NCBI GenBank assembly: GCA_947494715.1
Contig: CANLWG010000011.1
Coordinates: 1-64,000 of the forward strand
DNA length: 64,000 nt
Direction of reading: 5' to 3'
Source of the DNA: an uncultured Flavobacteriaceae bacterium
GTDB lineage: Bacteria; Bacteroidota; Bacteroidia; Flavobacteriales; Flavobacteriaceae
Under the pieces are notes generated by a model. That model was not told the DNA's origin. It was given only the letters and a program-made list of their open reading frames with translations, and made no database searches. Below are positions 31,734-40,097 of the stretch, piece after piece; the stretch's first letter is position 1, and every line of letters starts with the position of its first letter. The position numbers and the translations under genes are program-made.

Positions 31734-34700
31734 AAAGGATCTTATTCATTATTGCGTTTTCGACCTGTTTTTACGGGCTTTCACAAACACCGGCTCCTGT
31801 GGTGGACGCTGTTAGGTTCAACGCGAAAACCGAGGCTCAAATGCTGGCCTTTACCCGTATGACGGAAGGAACAGCCTGTTTCAGGGAGGACACGGATAGT
31901 ATTTGGATTTACGACGGCACCCAATGGAACGACACCGGCTCCGGCTCCATGACCGATGCCCAGGTAAAGGTTGCCTACGAGAACAACCCGGATACCAACG
32001 CGTTCACCGATGCGGAGAAGACGAAGCTCGGAAATACGGTGGAGGGGGCGCACACCGTTGACACCAAGAACTCCCAGGCGGAGACCGCCGCAAATGTCAG
32101 CGCGGAGTGGCCCGATCTGGATACCGATGGTTCCGGCACCAAGCTATCGGCAGGGGCCAATATAACCATAACCGGAAGCGGTACGATCGGAAGTCCCTAT
32201 CAGATAAGCGGAAGCGGCACCACCAATTGGGCGGACCCCGTGGATTCCAACATAACCTTTGGCGGTGACCAACTTTACAACATAGGCACGGCTTCCGTAG
32301 GCGCGTTGGGCATATATGCCGCTACGTTCCATGGAAGCCTGGAGGGAAGCGGTGTTGATGTGAATACCTTGAATACTGGTTATGTGAATATAGGCGGCAT
32401 GGCCTCCGACCTGGATGTCTCGGGATTTGCGGCGGGAAGTGCGACCATATTCCACAACAGTACGGACGGAAGGACGAAAGTCGGAATAGGGGGCGGGGCG
32501 ACGAGGACGATAGCCTTTACGGATGAGTTGGGAGGCGGCTCCGCGATCGGCACCAAGGTAGCGGACTACGCCGGACTTGCCGGGCTTACCGGAATGGTGG
32601 ATGGGGACCTTGCCATAGTGACCGGAGAGGGAATAGCAGGGGATTTCGTCTACGATCCCGCCCAGAGCGCGGTGGATGACGGGGGAACGGTGAAACTGGG
32701 ATGGGTCAGGCAGTATGAAGGCCCTGTTAATATAGAATGGTTCGAGTCCGATGGCGATGGGACCACGGAAAACACGGCGGCGATACAGGCAGCGATAGAT
32801 GTGGGCAATATCCATGTGCCCAAGGGGAACTTTTATTTTACGGGTACGTTGACGATCCCGGCGAACAGGACCATATCCGGGGAAGGAAGGGAGTCCGTCC
32901 TATATCCGGTGAACAGCACTACAGTTCCGATAAGTATTACGGGGGACAACGTGAATATCCGTGACCTGGCCATTATAGGGGAAGCTACATCGGGAATCAA
33001 TATTTCCGCCGATAACACGGTCATAGAGCGTATCCACTTCGAGACCAACGGGACGCTCCTGAACCAGTGCATCAGGTTATTCGCGGCCAACAATGTAAAG
33101 GTATTGAACTGCACTTTTGAGGATGTCGGTTATGGTATAATACAGCAGACCGGAAATGTCTCGAACAATGTACTTATAGACGGGTGTTTTTCCAACAATG
33201 CCCGGCGTGATTTTATAGAGGCCAATTGTACTTCCACGGCCCCCTCCAAGAACTGGACGATCACAAACAATTTTTTCCAGAACGGAAAAAATTATGCAGC
33301 GGCAATTACTGCGGAAGCCGGTGATGATTATGTAACATACCGGGAAAACAGGTTCATAGGGATAACTGCCGTCACCAATGTTATTATATCGGGCAATACC
33401 GCCGAAAACGTTGCCGGTGATGCCGCGGTACATGTTGAGGATATTGGAAGCACCTTACAGATCGAGAACAATATTTTTGATAATATTTTGGGTAGAGGAT
33501 ACATCTTTATTTCGGGGCCGAGCACTACCTTGGACTACAATGAGACCATTATATCCGGCAATACGTTCAAAAGAACGGATGCCACTACCGGCATTGGTAA
33601 CGTATTAAGCCTTTCGTCCAATCGCTATGTGAACGAGATAGTTTTTTCCGATAATAGGGTGGTCGGGGATGTTTCCAATAATCTGACGCTTGACATTTCC
33701 TATCAGGACAATTTCAGGATACACGGCAATACCTTTAGGCATTGCACGAACGCGATCAATGCTCTGGGCGGCAACGATGCCTCTATCATCAACAATACCT
33801 TTCGGGATTGCGGAACGGCATTGTTCGCGCCTACCCTCGATCGTACCCAGATACTTGGCAATTCGGTCTCCGACTGTACAATAGGATTTGACCTTCACGA
33901 TGGGTCTACATTGGAACGTGGCGCAAGGGACGTGAACATATCGGGCAATATATTCTTCAATATATCCGGCTACAATATAGTGTCTCGCAGGGACAGCAAT
34001 GGATTTAACCCTCCCGAAAGAATGTTGGTCAGCAGCAACATATTTTCCGAAAATCTAGGGACCACCACATTTGCCGTAAGGATAAAAGGAAATGCCCCGA
34101 CCGGCTCCTTGGCATCAAAGGACATAACGATGACGAACAACACGTTTATGACAGGGGCGACCTATGATGTAGACGGTGACGACCTTAATATTTTCGGGAA
34201 TGTATTCCATGTAGATGGGTCGAACGACTTGCCATCAGGTGGTGCCGATGGTGTGGTATCCAACATTGCCCTGTCCGGTACAGACCTTAACGTGACCGGT
34301 TCCGGGGGGGGCTTTAACGGAAGTGTGGACCTAAGCTCCTTGGGGGGAGGTCTTCCGACCGGACTTTCCTATCACGGATCGGCGAACAAGCTCAATATCT
34401 GGGACAATTACAACACCGACTTGATGGTACTGGATTTTTCGGATGCCGAGAACACGGCAAGCAGTTTCGACACGGGCCTTTATTACGATAGCGGCATTTC
34501 CGCCTTTGTATTGAAGCATAGCACGGGCAACATAATGGATATGCGGGCATTGTTCACGTCCTTTTCCCAGCCCCTGATCGTACCGTCTCAAACGTATTCC
34601 GCAAGTGGGGACGATGACAGGGTTCCGACGCGCCAATTCGTAAGGGAGGGACTGGCAACTAGGGTAGAGATACACCCGGATACGGGTCAGCCTAACCCAA

Positions 34701-35056
34701 GGCTGGCAATAGGAACCGAAGCGCAACGTGCTTTGGCGACTTTGGGCGCGAACGATGTTTGGATCTCCACAGATGCAGCTCCCGCCGATACCGGTACGAG
34801 TGCGACCGCCGTCCCCTTGGACGGGTACTTTTTGGGTTCGATGAGTTCCGCGAACACGGCTACCGTCTATACCACCGATGCATCACGCAGAAAGGCCGGG
34901 GGTTATGCGAAATTCCTGATAAACGCGGCAAGCGAACCAACCGTCGATGGAAGCTCGACGGAGGAATCAGGGGCGACCTTCGCTACATCCACCGATATGT
35001 ATCTGGTAATGTGGTACGATGGCGTGGCCGTAAAACACTTCTTTTTGGAGAAATGA
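31730..35056 (+). CDS. tail spike/fibre with beta-helix and a Sec signal peptide
   Basis: 1108 aa. It begins with a standard Sec signal peptide (MKRILFIIAFSTCFYGLSQ), then FWIYDGTQW-like fibre-head sequence (DSIWIYDGTQWNDTGSGSMT) and a long parallel beta-helix, seen as repeated N-N-x-F, I-I-S-G-N units (for example VIISGNTAENVAGDAAVHVE; LNIFGNVFHVDGSNDLPSGG) between about residues 340 and 830, as in pectate-lyase-like spikes. The C-terminus (about 1000-1108) has a sheet-rich end. It would bind or degrade surface polysaccharide. The signal peptide is unusual for a phage tail protein. Confidence 0.75.
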   Translation: MKRILFIIAFSTCFYGLSQTPAPVVDAVRFNAKTEAQMLAFTRMTEGTACFREDTDSIWIYDGTQWNDTGSGSMTDAQVKVAYENNPDTNAFTDAEKTKLGNTVEGAHTVDTKNSQAETAANVSAEWPDLDTDGSGTKLSAGANITITGSGTIGSPYQISGSGTTNWADPVDSNITFGGDQLYNIGTASVGALGIYAATFHGSLEGSGVDVNTLNTGYVNIGGMASDLDVSGFAAGSATIFHNSTDGRTKVGIGGGATRTIAFTDELGGGSAIGTKVADYAGLAGLTGMVDGDLAIVTGEGIAGDFVYDPAQSAVDDGGTVKLGWVRQYEGPVNIEWFESDGDGTTENTAAIQAAIDVGNIHVPKGNFYFTGTLTIPANRTISGEGRESVLYPVNSTTVPISITGDNVNIRDLAIIGEATSGINISADNTVIERIHFETNGTLLNQCIRLFAANNVKVLNCTFEDVGYGIIQQTGNVSNNVLIDGCFSNNARRDFIEANCTSTAPSKNWTITNNFFQNGKNYAAAITAEAGDDYVTYRENRFIGITAVTNVIISGNTAENVAGDAAVHVEDIGSTLQIENNIFDNILGRGYIFISGPSTTLDYNETIISGNTFKRTDATTGIGNVLSLSSNRYVNEIVFSDNRVVGDVSNNLTLDISYQDNFRIHGNTFRHCTNAINALGGNDASIINNTFRDCGTALFAPTLDRTQILGNSVSDCTIGFDLHDGSTLERGARDVNISGNIFFNISGYNIVSRRDSNGFNPPERMLVSSNIFSENLGTTTFAVRIKGNAPTGSLASKDITMTNNTFMTGATYDVDGDDLNIFGNVFHVDGSNDLPSGGADGVVSNIALSGTDLNVTGSGGGFNGSVDLSSLGGGLPTGLSYHGSANKLNIWDNYNTDLMVLDFSDAENTASSFDTGLYYDSGISAFVLKHSTGNIMDMRALFTSFSQPLIVPSQTYSASGDDDRVPTRQFVREGLATRVEIHPDTGQPNPRLAIGTEAQRALATLGANDVWISTDAAPADTGTSATAVPLDGYFLGSMSSANTATVYTTDASRRKAGGYAKFLINAASEPTVDGSSTEESGATFATSTDMYLVMWYDGVAVKHFFLEK

Positions 35057-35538
35057 GAATACTAATATTCATATTGCTACCCGTGCTGTTAAGCGGCCAA
35101 TCCCTGATAGACCTTCAGCTTCAGGCAGAGCAACAAGGCGGCGTTTCCCTTGGCCCCGAACTGATCACCAACGGCACATTCGATACCGATACCGATTGGA
35201 CGAAGAACGGGGGTTCCACTATTTCGGGAGGACTTGGGAATCTTACGGCATCCGGCCCTATCGGGGTAACGGGAACGAACTGGTCCTTTTGGCAGACGGT
35301 CTTTACGGCGGGACTGGATTATCGGGTTTCCTTCGATGCAAGACAGGTATCCGGCTCTGGGAACCTTGAGGTGGGGAACGATTTCGCCGACAATTTCAAC
35401 CAAGCGGTCACGGGAACCATGCAGACCTACACCTTTGATATAATAAGCGTAGGGGCGACCCGAATAACCTTTGGGGGGACCACGCCGGGGAACACCTTCG
35501 AGATAGATAATGTAAGCGTAAAACAGATATTGCCGTGA
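35053..35538 (+). CDS. secreted carbohydrate-binding-like protein
   Basis: 161 aa from the ATG at 35053, which overlaps the spike stop. Signal peptide (MRILIFILLPVLLSGQ), a linker, then a jelly-roll like that of carbohydrate-binding modules of the CBM4/9/22 kind: ELITNGTFDTDTDWTKNGGS at the start and TFEIDNVSVKQI at the end, the typical first and last strands. Probably binds polysaccharide. Its place between two beta-helix spikes suggests a joint receptor-binding role. Confidence 0.65.
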   Translation: MRILIFILLPVLLSGQSLIDLQLQAEQQGGVSLGPELITNGTFDTDTDWTKNGGSTISGGLGNLTASGPIGVTGTNWSFWQTVFTAGLDYRVSFDARQVSGSGNLEVGNDFADNFNQAVTGTMQTYTFDIISVGATRITFGGTTPGNTFEIDNVSVKQILP

Positions 35539-37016
35539 GAAGTTTGGTGTACTTGTTGTTTCTTTTTTGTTCGATAGCTTTCGGGCAGATATCCGGTGCG
35601 GTCGGTAATGGTACTACGGACGATACGGCGGCGGTACAAACGTGGCTCGATTCCGGGGGTACAGGGCCGGTCGGAACCGAGACCTATAGGATTACCGCAA
35701 AGCTGGACATCGACCAATCGGGGAACCAGACCGTTGATTTCAATGGGGCAACTATTACCGTTACGGCCGACCTTCCCTTGGCCTTGGAGATAGACAAACC
35801 TAGCGGAACGACCACATTGAACAACCTTACCATAGATGGGAACACGAACATAAGGGAAGGGATCGAGATCAATTCACTTACGAGCACAAATAATCTTACC
35901 ATAAACGACCTGTATTTCAATGGGGGCAATGCAGTGGGTATCAGGTTGGAGATATTTAACGATGCAACTCAGTTCGGAGCCTATGTCTTTACCAATACCA
36001 ACATGTCGAATATCAAGAGTCAGGGGAACGGTGTAGTAGGTGATGCGATAGGGGCGGCAAGGATGGTACTGCAAAGATGGCACCATAATTCTTCGGGAAC
36101 TACCATAACCTTCGATGGGGGAACCTTTGACGGGTGCTGGGGCGATGATGGGGATATGTTCCAGTTCGAGGACGTACAGCAGGGGGGAACGCTCAATTCC
36201 TTGATAACCATTAAGAACATGACACTCGGATATTTTTCGAGACGGCATATCAAATCGACCTCGGGATGGATGCACGTGATAAACAACAATTTCACCGTTC
36301 CCCCGGCAGGCCATCCCGAACTAGTCGGGGTGACCACATGCTGTTCAACCACCGCCGCCAATCTAGGTGACGGGCCGACCGCAGGGGCAGAGAACCATAA
36401 GTACATAGGAAACACCTTGAACGGGACCGGGGGAAACCCACAGGCCCGAAGAATGGTAGTGACCAACACGGTAGACCTTGAGATACGTGACAATACCCTT
36501 ATTGATTATGATATAGACCTACAGGGCACCAATTCAACCAGCGGGATAGTCGTTTGCGGAAATGATTGGGACAATAACTCCGTGCTCAAGACATCGGTGG
36601 TCCCTACCGAGGATGTACAGGTAGGTACGAACAATACCGGCAACCCAAGCTTCAACCAGATCCCGGTAGGGCAATATGTGACAAAGACCGATTGTCCGGC
36701 AGGGAGCGGGGCGACCCCTATCATCACATTGAACGGTTCAACGCCAGTGAACATTACCCAGGGAGGTACGTACACGGAACTTGGTGCGTCCTGGACGGAT
36801 GCCGAGGACGGCTCGGGAAGCGCAACGGTAGGCGGTGATACGGTCGATACAAACGTAATCGGTACGTACACGGTCACCTATAACCATACCGATATCGACG
36901 GCAACGCCGCGACACAGGTCACAAGGACGGTGAACATTGTGGCGGCACCATCGGGGATAAAGCGCGCAAGCGTCCCGGGAATGAGGGTGAACGGGAAGAT
37001 ATATGTAGGAAACTGA
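35535..37016 (+). CDS. second beta-helix spike with signal peptide and Ig-like end
   Basis: 493 aa. Signal peptide (MRSLVYLLFLFCSIAFGQ), then a pectate-lyase-like beta-helix whose start (ISGAVGNGTTDDTAAVQTWL) is the usual G-DG-TDDT-A entry motif of spike enzymes. Repeats of N-N-L-T-I follow. Residues about 400-470 are an Ig-like DUF5011-type domain (VNITQGGTYTELGASWTDAE; then NVIGTYTVTYNHTDIDGNAA). A short tail ends VPGMRVNGKIYVGN. It may cleave or bind capsule; no catalytic residues are assigned. Confidence 0.72.
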   Translation: MRSLVYLLFLFCSIAFGQISGAVGNGTTDDTAAVQTWLDSGGTGPVGTETYRITAKLDIDQSGNQTVDFNGATITVTADLPLALEIDKPSGTTTLNNLTIDGNTNIREGIEINSLTSTNNLTINDLYFNGGNAVGIRLEIFNDATQFGAYVFTNTNMSNIKSQGNGVVGDAIGAARMVLQRWHHNSSGTTITFDGGTFDGCWGDDGDMFQFEDVQQGGTLNSLITIKNMTLGYFSRRHIKSTSGWMHVINNNFTVPPAGHPELVGVTTCCSTTAANLGDGPTAGAENHKYIGNTLNGTGGNPQARRMVVTNTVDLEIRDNTLIDYDIDLQGTNSTSGIVVCGNDWDNNSVLKTSVVPTEDVQVGTNNTGNPSFNQIPVGQYVTKTDCPAGSGATPIITLNGSTPVNITQGGTYTELGASWTDAEDGSGSATVGGDTVDTNVIGTYTVTYNHTDIDGNAATQVTRTVNIVAAPSGIKRASVPGMRVNGKIYVGN

Positions 37017-37096
37017 TGGAAGAATACCTACTTGCGGCCATTGTCTATTCGGTAATGCTCGTATGGGGGATAATCGAAAAACTAAAATTGGATTGA
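37016..37096 (+). CDS. 26-aa membrane micropeptide
   Basis: The ATG overlaps the spike stop by one base; 26 codons (MEEYLLAAIVYSVMLVWGII, then EKLKLD) end one base before the next ATG. It is almost entirely one transmembrane helix. The exact fit between neighbours suggests a real gene, and the place at the head of the lysis genes suggests a holin or antiholin accessory. Too short for certainty. Confidence 0.45.
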   Translation: MEEYLLAAIVYSVMLVWGIIEKLKLD

Positions 37097-37097
37097 T

Positions 37098-37439
37098 ATG
37101 GAAAATACGGTTTGGGAAGGATTTTGGCTCAATATAGTCTTGGCCCTGGCCGGACTTGTAATCTATACCCTTTGGAAAGTGAGGGAGTACCTGAACACTT
37201 TCGATTGGGGGATATTCATCAAAAGGAACAAGATGTTCTGGCTATGGGCCTTTTCGTTGCAGGTAATCTTTGCATTGATATTGGTTATCGCCCCGGACGC
37301 TTCGGAGGCCATAAAATCCATTACCGGAATAGACCTTGGGGAACCTATGGCGTTCGTCACTTCAGGCGCGGCATTGGGGGCGGCGGCGAGCCAGGCGGCT
37401 AAAGTGGGAAAGAAAAAAGATGAAAATGATACCGTTTAG
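37098..37439 (+). CDS. holin-like membrane protein
   Basis: 113 aa with two transmembrane segments (residues about 8-28, IVLALAGLVIYTLW region; about 46-66, FWLWAFSLQVIFALILVIAP) and a small-residue helix (TSGAALGAAASQAAKV), ending in a charged tail (KKKDENDTV). Size, topology and position just before the peptidase make it a good holin candidate that would open the inner membrane. No holin family recognised. Confidence 0.55.
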   Translation: MENTVWEGFWLNIVLALAGLVIYTLWKVREYLNTFDWGIFIKRNKMFWLWAFSLQVIFALILVIAPDASEAIKSITGIDLGEPMAFVTSGAALGAAASQAAKVGKKKDENDTV

Positions 37440-37848
37440 GATGATAGACGTTAGCCTTGCCATGAAATCCCTTGGGGTGGCGCTTTTGTACATGATAACC
37501 GTCCAGGGGTTTTTCAGTGTTCTAGTTAGCATTGCAGCCTTCTTTTATTTTACGGCCATGTTGTACCATAAGATAGTCAAGGTGCATTATCACGGTAGAT
37601 GGTCGGAGTTTTTCAAGGCTACTTTTATAACCTTTTTTAAATCTATAAAAATGAAAACAGTAAAAAAATTGATCGCGAACATTTTAGAATTTGCCACCGG
37701 ATATGGCTTCTATGGACTTGGGCTGTTGGGAATAGCGGCCATACTACTTTTCCTGGGCCGTGAAGTATGGGCCTTCGGTTTCCTTTGCGTGTTCATCGGG
37801 AAGAATCTTCAGGCCATCCGGGAAAGCATAGGAAGGATAAAATTCTGA
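37420..37848 (+). CDS. multi-span membrane protein of the lysis region
   Basis: 142 aa from the ATG at 37420; the ATG at 37441 is the alternative. Two hydrophobic regions (GVALLYMITVQGFFSVLVSI with a following AAFFYF; YGLGLLGIAAILLFLGREVW) flank a basic loop. Overlaps the holin-like gene by 20 bases and meets the peptidase start by one base. It could be a second holin or an antiholin. Confidence 0.5.
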   Translation: MKMIPFRMIDVSLAMKSLGVALLYMITVQGFFSVLVSIAAFFYFTAMLYHKIVKVHYHGRWSEFFKATFITFFKSIKMKTVKKLIANILEFATGYGFYGLGLLGIAAILLFLGREVWAFGFLCVFIGKNLQAIRESIGRIKF

Positions 37849-38282
37849 TGTACCGCACCAAGTACTATACCGTCCATGAACTGGCCCATCCGCAGATAAT
37901 AAGGGAAATCGGGACAGTGAATACATGGCTTAGGCTGGATTCGGACGTGCTTTGGGACTTGGACTATATACGCTCCAGTTGGTACGTCCAGCACGGTAGC
38001 GGGATCTTCGTCAACCGTTTGGCCCTTGGACTGGACAGCAGGGGGCTAAGACCTCCCAACGACCCGGACGGCTCCAAGTATTCGGTCCACAAACAGGGGA
38101 AGGCGTTCGACCTTGAACCGGTCAATGGGAAGGTGGAACAGCTATGGTGCCATGTGGAGAGACTAATACTGATGGGCAGGTTAAAAAAGCTGAATACCTT
38201 GGAGAGCTTGAATTTTACCCCGGGATGGGTGCATGTCGCGAATATGAATACCGATCAAAGACCATTGATAATAGAACCATGA
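37848..38282 (+). CDS. M15-family peptidase (endolysin)
   Basis: 144 aa from the ATG at 37848. It shows the zinc site of M15 D-Ala-D-Ala-type peptidases: LDSRGLRPPND, then SVHKQGKAFDLEP (SxHxxGxAxD, residues about 83-93) and WVHVANM (about 128-134). It would cut peptidoglycan cross-links or stem peptides. With no signal peptide it needs the holin to reach its substrate. It sits between holin-like and spanin genes, completing a Gram-negative lysis cassette. Confidence 0.78.
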   Translation: MYRTKYYTVHELAHPQIIREIGTVNTWLRLDSDVLWDLDYIRSSWYVQHGSGIFVNRLALGLDSRGLRPPNDPDGSKYSVHKQGKAFDLEPVNGKVEQLWCHVERLILMGRLKKLNTLESLNFTPGWVHVANMNTDQRPLIIEP

Positions 38283-38319
38283 AAAACGATGAGGACTTTA
38301 TTTGACACGGAATATTAGG

Positions 38320-38712
38320 ATGAAAAGAGATATAATTACATGGATATTGATGATTTTGGCCACTTTCGGATATGGACAGATATTGGATTCCATAACCATT
38401 CCCGGCCAACTCATATGGGAACCTCCATCTTCGGGAAGCCATCTCACATTGGAGCCACCATTCGATTTCACAATTCCATCGGGGAATATGGACAGGATGG
38501 AAATAGTGAACGACACTTTATATGTTTACAAATACCTCTACCCTAATCCAAACAGTTCATGCGCCGTATACCACCCTTCCGGAGATAAATGCTCTTGGAA
38601 CGAGCCTATCGAAACAAGGGAAGTGTACGCCATCCGTCTGGTAAAGACCCAAATTAAAAAATCAAAGACCGTTACCAAAAAAGTTGATGAACTAATAGAG
38701 TACTGGGAATGA
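38320..38712 (+). CDS. secreted protein next to the spanin
   Basis: 130 aa from the ATG at 38320; an upstream TTG (38302) is weaker. Signal peptide (MKRDIITWILMILATFGYGQ), then a Pro/Ser-rich mature part (IWEPPSSGSHLTLEPPFDFT), CAVYHPSGDKCSW and a charged helix at the end. The pair of Cys could form a periplasmic disulfide. It may act in lysis or at the cell surface. No family recognised. Confidence 0.5.
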   Translation: MKRDIITWILMILATFGYGQILDSITIPGQLIWEPPSSGSHLTLEPPFDFTIPSGNMDRMEIVNDTLYVYKYLYPNPNSSCAVYHPSGDKCSWNEPIETREVYAIRLVKTQIKKSKTVTKKVDELIEYWE

Positions 38713-39158
38713 AACCCCTTCCCTACATATTCTGCCTTATGCTTCTTTCGGGCTGTGGGCTGCTGAAGGATAAAACCAAGGACGAATCCAACGAGAAATT
38801 CAAATTCTTTGACAGATCGGAGATAGAGATCAGCCGTCCTGGGGACGTAATCGTATTGCCCCATCCGCGTTCGCCCAATCAAAGACCGAAGGACACAATA
38901 ATAACCTATACCGGGGAAAGAGGGGCCACGGCCACGACCAGTTATGATTCCCAAGGATTTTTGACTGGCCAGATAATCAACTGCCCCGATGAACAGGAGA
39001 CCAAGCGCATGAACATCGAGGGGGAGTACGAGCTTCGGTTAAAGCAAGTGGAGGCCAAGGTCAATAGCGAGATCGTCAGGCAAGCCAAGTCGGGATTGAT
39101 ATGGATAGCCGCCATCTTTGCCGCCGCTTGGGTGGTCAGGGGTCTGACCGGTCGGTGA
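38709..39158 (+). CDS. unimolecular spanin (u-spanin) candidate
   Basis: 149 aa, start overlapping the previous stop (ATGA). The N-terminus PYIFCLMLLSGCGLLKD has a lipoprotein signal with lipobox LSGC. The middle is polar with Pro-rich VLPHPRSPNQRPKD and a helical stretch (GEYELRLKQVEAKVNSEIVR). The C-terminus is one transmembrane helix (SGLIWIAAIFAAAWVVRGL). An outer-membrane lipid anchor plus an inner-membrane C-terminal helix in one chain is the defining u-spanin topology. It would fuse the two membranes at the end of lysis. Topology seen; function inferred. Confidence 0.75.
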   Translation: MKPLPYIFCLMLLSGCGLLKDKTKDESNEKFKFFDRSEIEISRPGDVIVLPHPRSPNQRPKDTIITYTGERGATATTSYDSQGFLTGQIINCPDEQETKRMNIEGEYELRLKQVEAKVNSEIVRQAKSGLIWIAAIFAAAWVVRGLTGR

Positions 39159-39351
39159 TTTTTACATCCATCCCCAAAGGCCCCAAGAATTCCCCCAACC
39201 ATTCCTTTTTACTCTCGGCCGTGCGCATCTTTCGGGAAAACTTGGTGTATTCGTGGCCATGGGCCTCGCAAAAGGCCTCCTTGGTGCCGTAGATTTCCTT
39301 TATTTTTTTTTCTATCAGTTGTTTCATAACGCTTGTTTTAAAATCCTTCAT
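39136..39351 (-). CDS. small HTH-like (Cro/CI-type) protein
   Basis: 71 aa, minus strand; an internal Met at residue 9 (39327) is an alternative start. KIKEIYGTKEAFCEAHGHEY, then TKFSRKMRTAESKKEWLGEF, resembles the HTH-XRE arrangement in small phage regulators. It converges on the spanin gene and overlaps its end by 23 bases. It may belong to the lysogeny control set with the following minus-strand genes. Confidence 0.5.
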   Translation of the reverse strand: MKDFKTSVMKQLIEKKIKEIYGTKEAFCEAHGHEYTKFSRKMRTAESKKEWLGEFLGPLGMDVKITDRSDP

Positions 39352-39634
39352 CGTCCCCTAGATTTGCGCGATTTTCTTGTTCTCCCTCGGAGAGTGCCAG
39401 AAAGTTCCAAGCTTCGGTAAACAAGAATTCCATTGTATCCCCGTCGGGACGCTTACCGCCCAAGAACTGGACATCGGCAATGGAACCGTAGAAATCCTCG
39501 TATGAGGCATAGTAGCTGTCCCCGTAATCGAACCTGATGCTAACGCCGTGTTCAAGGTTCACCAAGTAGTTGGGCTCGTCCTCCCGAAGGATGTTGTCTC
39601 CCCAAAGCCAATGGAAATAGTTATCTTTGGACAT
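39338..39634 (-). CDS. hypothetical acidic protein (98 aa)
   Basis: 98 aa, acidic with many aromatic residues (NYFHWLWGDNILREDEPNYL; FDYGDSYYASYEDFYGS). No family recognised. Charge and size resemble DNA-mimic or partner-binding proteins, but this is speculation. Its leader shares the CTTAATTGAACA motif with the next minus-strand gene. Its stop overlaps the 71-aa gene. Confidence 0.5.
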   Translation of the reverse strand: MSKDNYFHWLWGDNILREDEPNYLVNLEHGVSIRFDYGDSYYASYEDFYGSIADVQFLGGKRPDGDTMEFLFTEAWNFLALSEGEQENRANLGDDEGF

Positions 39635-39668
39635 GGTTTAATTTTTAATTAAGCTTAATTGAACATTG

Positions 39669-39692
39669 GCCCCTCGCAAGAGGGGCTTTTTT
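39669..39692 (+). terminator. intrinsic terminator for plus-strand late transcription
   Basis: GCCCCTC (39669-39675), loop GCAA, GAGGGGC (39680-39686) and six T (39687-39692): a strong intrinsic terminator reading plus. It would end late transcripts that pass the spanin gene, protecting the minus-strand genes to the right. Confidence 0.8.
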
Positions 39693-39702
39693 GTCGACAA
39701 TC

Positions 39703-39921
39703 CTAACATTTGATCAAAATATAAAGGCATTCGCCATAAATACCACTTGGGGGATACACGCACCACAATTCACCTTCTTCAATCTCGTAATCATCACTTT
39801 TACATTTTAAAGTCCCGAAGTGGCCTTCGATCGCATCATAGGCATCGCTTCTTTTCTCTACCTCTTTAATTTCGTTGTGATCAAAAATTTCTTGTTTTTC
39901 CTGTTGTGATAAAGCTTCCAT
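39703..39921 (-). CDS. hypothetical protein (72 aa) under an operator-like palindrome
   Basis: 72 aa, acidic (ALSQQEKQEIFDHNEIKEVE; DDYEIEEGELWCVYPPSGIY), with three Cys near the C-terminus. No family recognised. It has the best promoter of this region (39963-39994, minus) with a 9-bp inverted repeat over its -33 side, so its expression is probably tightly controlled. Confidence 0.5.
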   Translation of the reverse strand: MEALSQQEKQEIFDHNEIKEVEKRSDAYDAIEGHFGTLKCKSDDYEIEEGELWCVYPPSGIYGECLYILIKC

Positions 39922-39962
39922 AGTTGTAATTTTTAAATGATTAATAACTTAATTGAACACTA

Positions 39963-39994
39963 CAAATATCGACATAAATAGTCTAATAAACAAA
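39963..39994 (-). promoter_or_regulatory. Bacteroidota-type promoter (minus)
   Basis: On the minus strand TTTG (39994-39991) is separated by 20 bases from GATATTTG (39970-39963), close to the TAnnTTTG -7 box, giving the canonical -33/-7 spacing. Initiation would be near 39956, about 35 bases before the 72-aa gene. Confidence 0.5.
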
Positions 39995-40017
39995 CAAAAA
40001 ATGTTAAAATTAGACTA
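39979..40017. repeat. 9-bp perfect inverted repeat, operator-like
   Basis: TAGTCTAAT (39979-39987) and ATTAGACTA (40009-40017) are perfect inverted copies, 30 bases centre to centre, about three helical turns. They flank the -33 element of the minus promoter. This looks like a repressor operator, with half-sites on one DNA face, rather than a terminator: no T run, loop of 21. Confidence 0.55.
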
Positions 40018-40046
40018 AAAAGGTCTTTTTTAACATTTGCCCATAG

Positions 40047-40072
40047 AAAAACCCCCGTTAGCCAAACGGGGG
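40047..40072 (-). terminator. intrinsic terminator (minus)
   Basis: Read on the minus strand: CCCCCGTT, short loop, AACGGGGG, then five T (complement of 40047-40051). It ends the 40098-40597 minus-strand pair. The stem (40052-40059 with 40065-40072) is 8 bp. Confidence 0.75.
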
Positions 40073-40097
40073 CTATTAAAATGAAAAAAATCCGGGT

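Noticed and set aside
32144-32815. 223-codon minus-strand ORF in the tail spike gene
   Set aside because: Arg/Tyr/His-rich shadow of a Gly/Thr/Asp-rich beta-helix gene; no promoter or start context.
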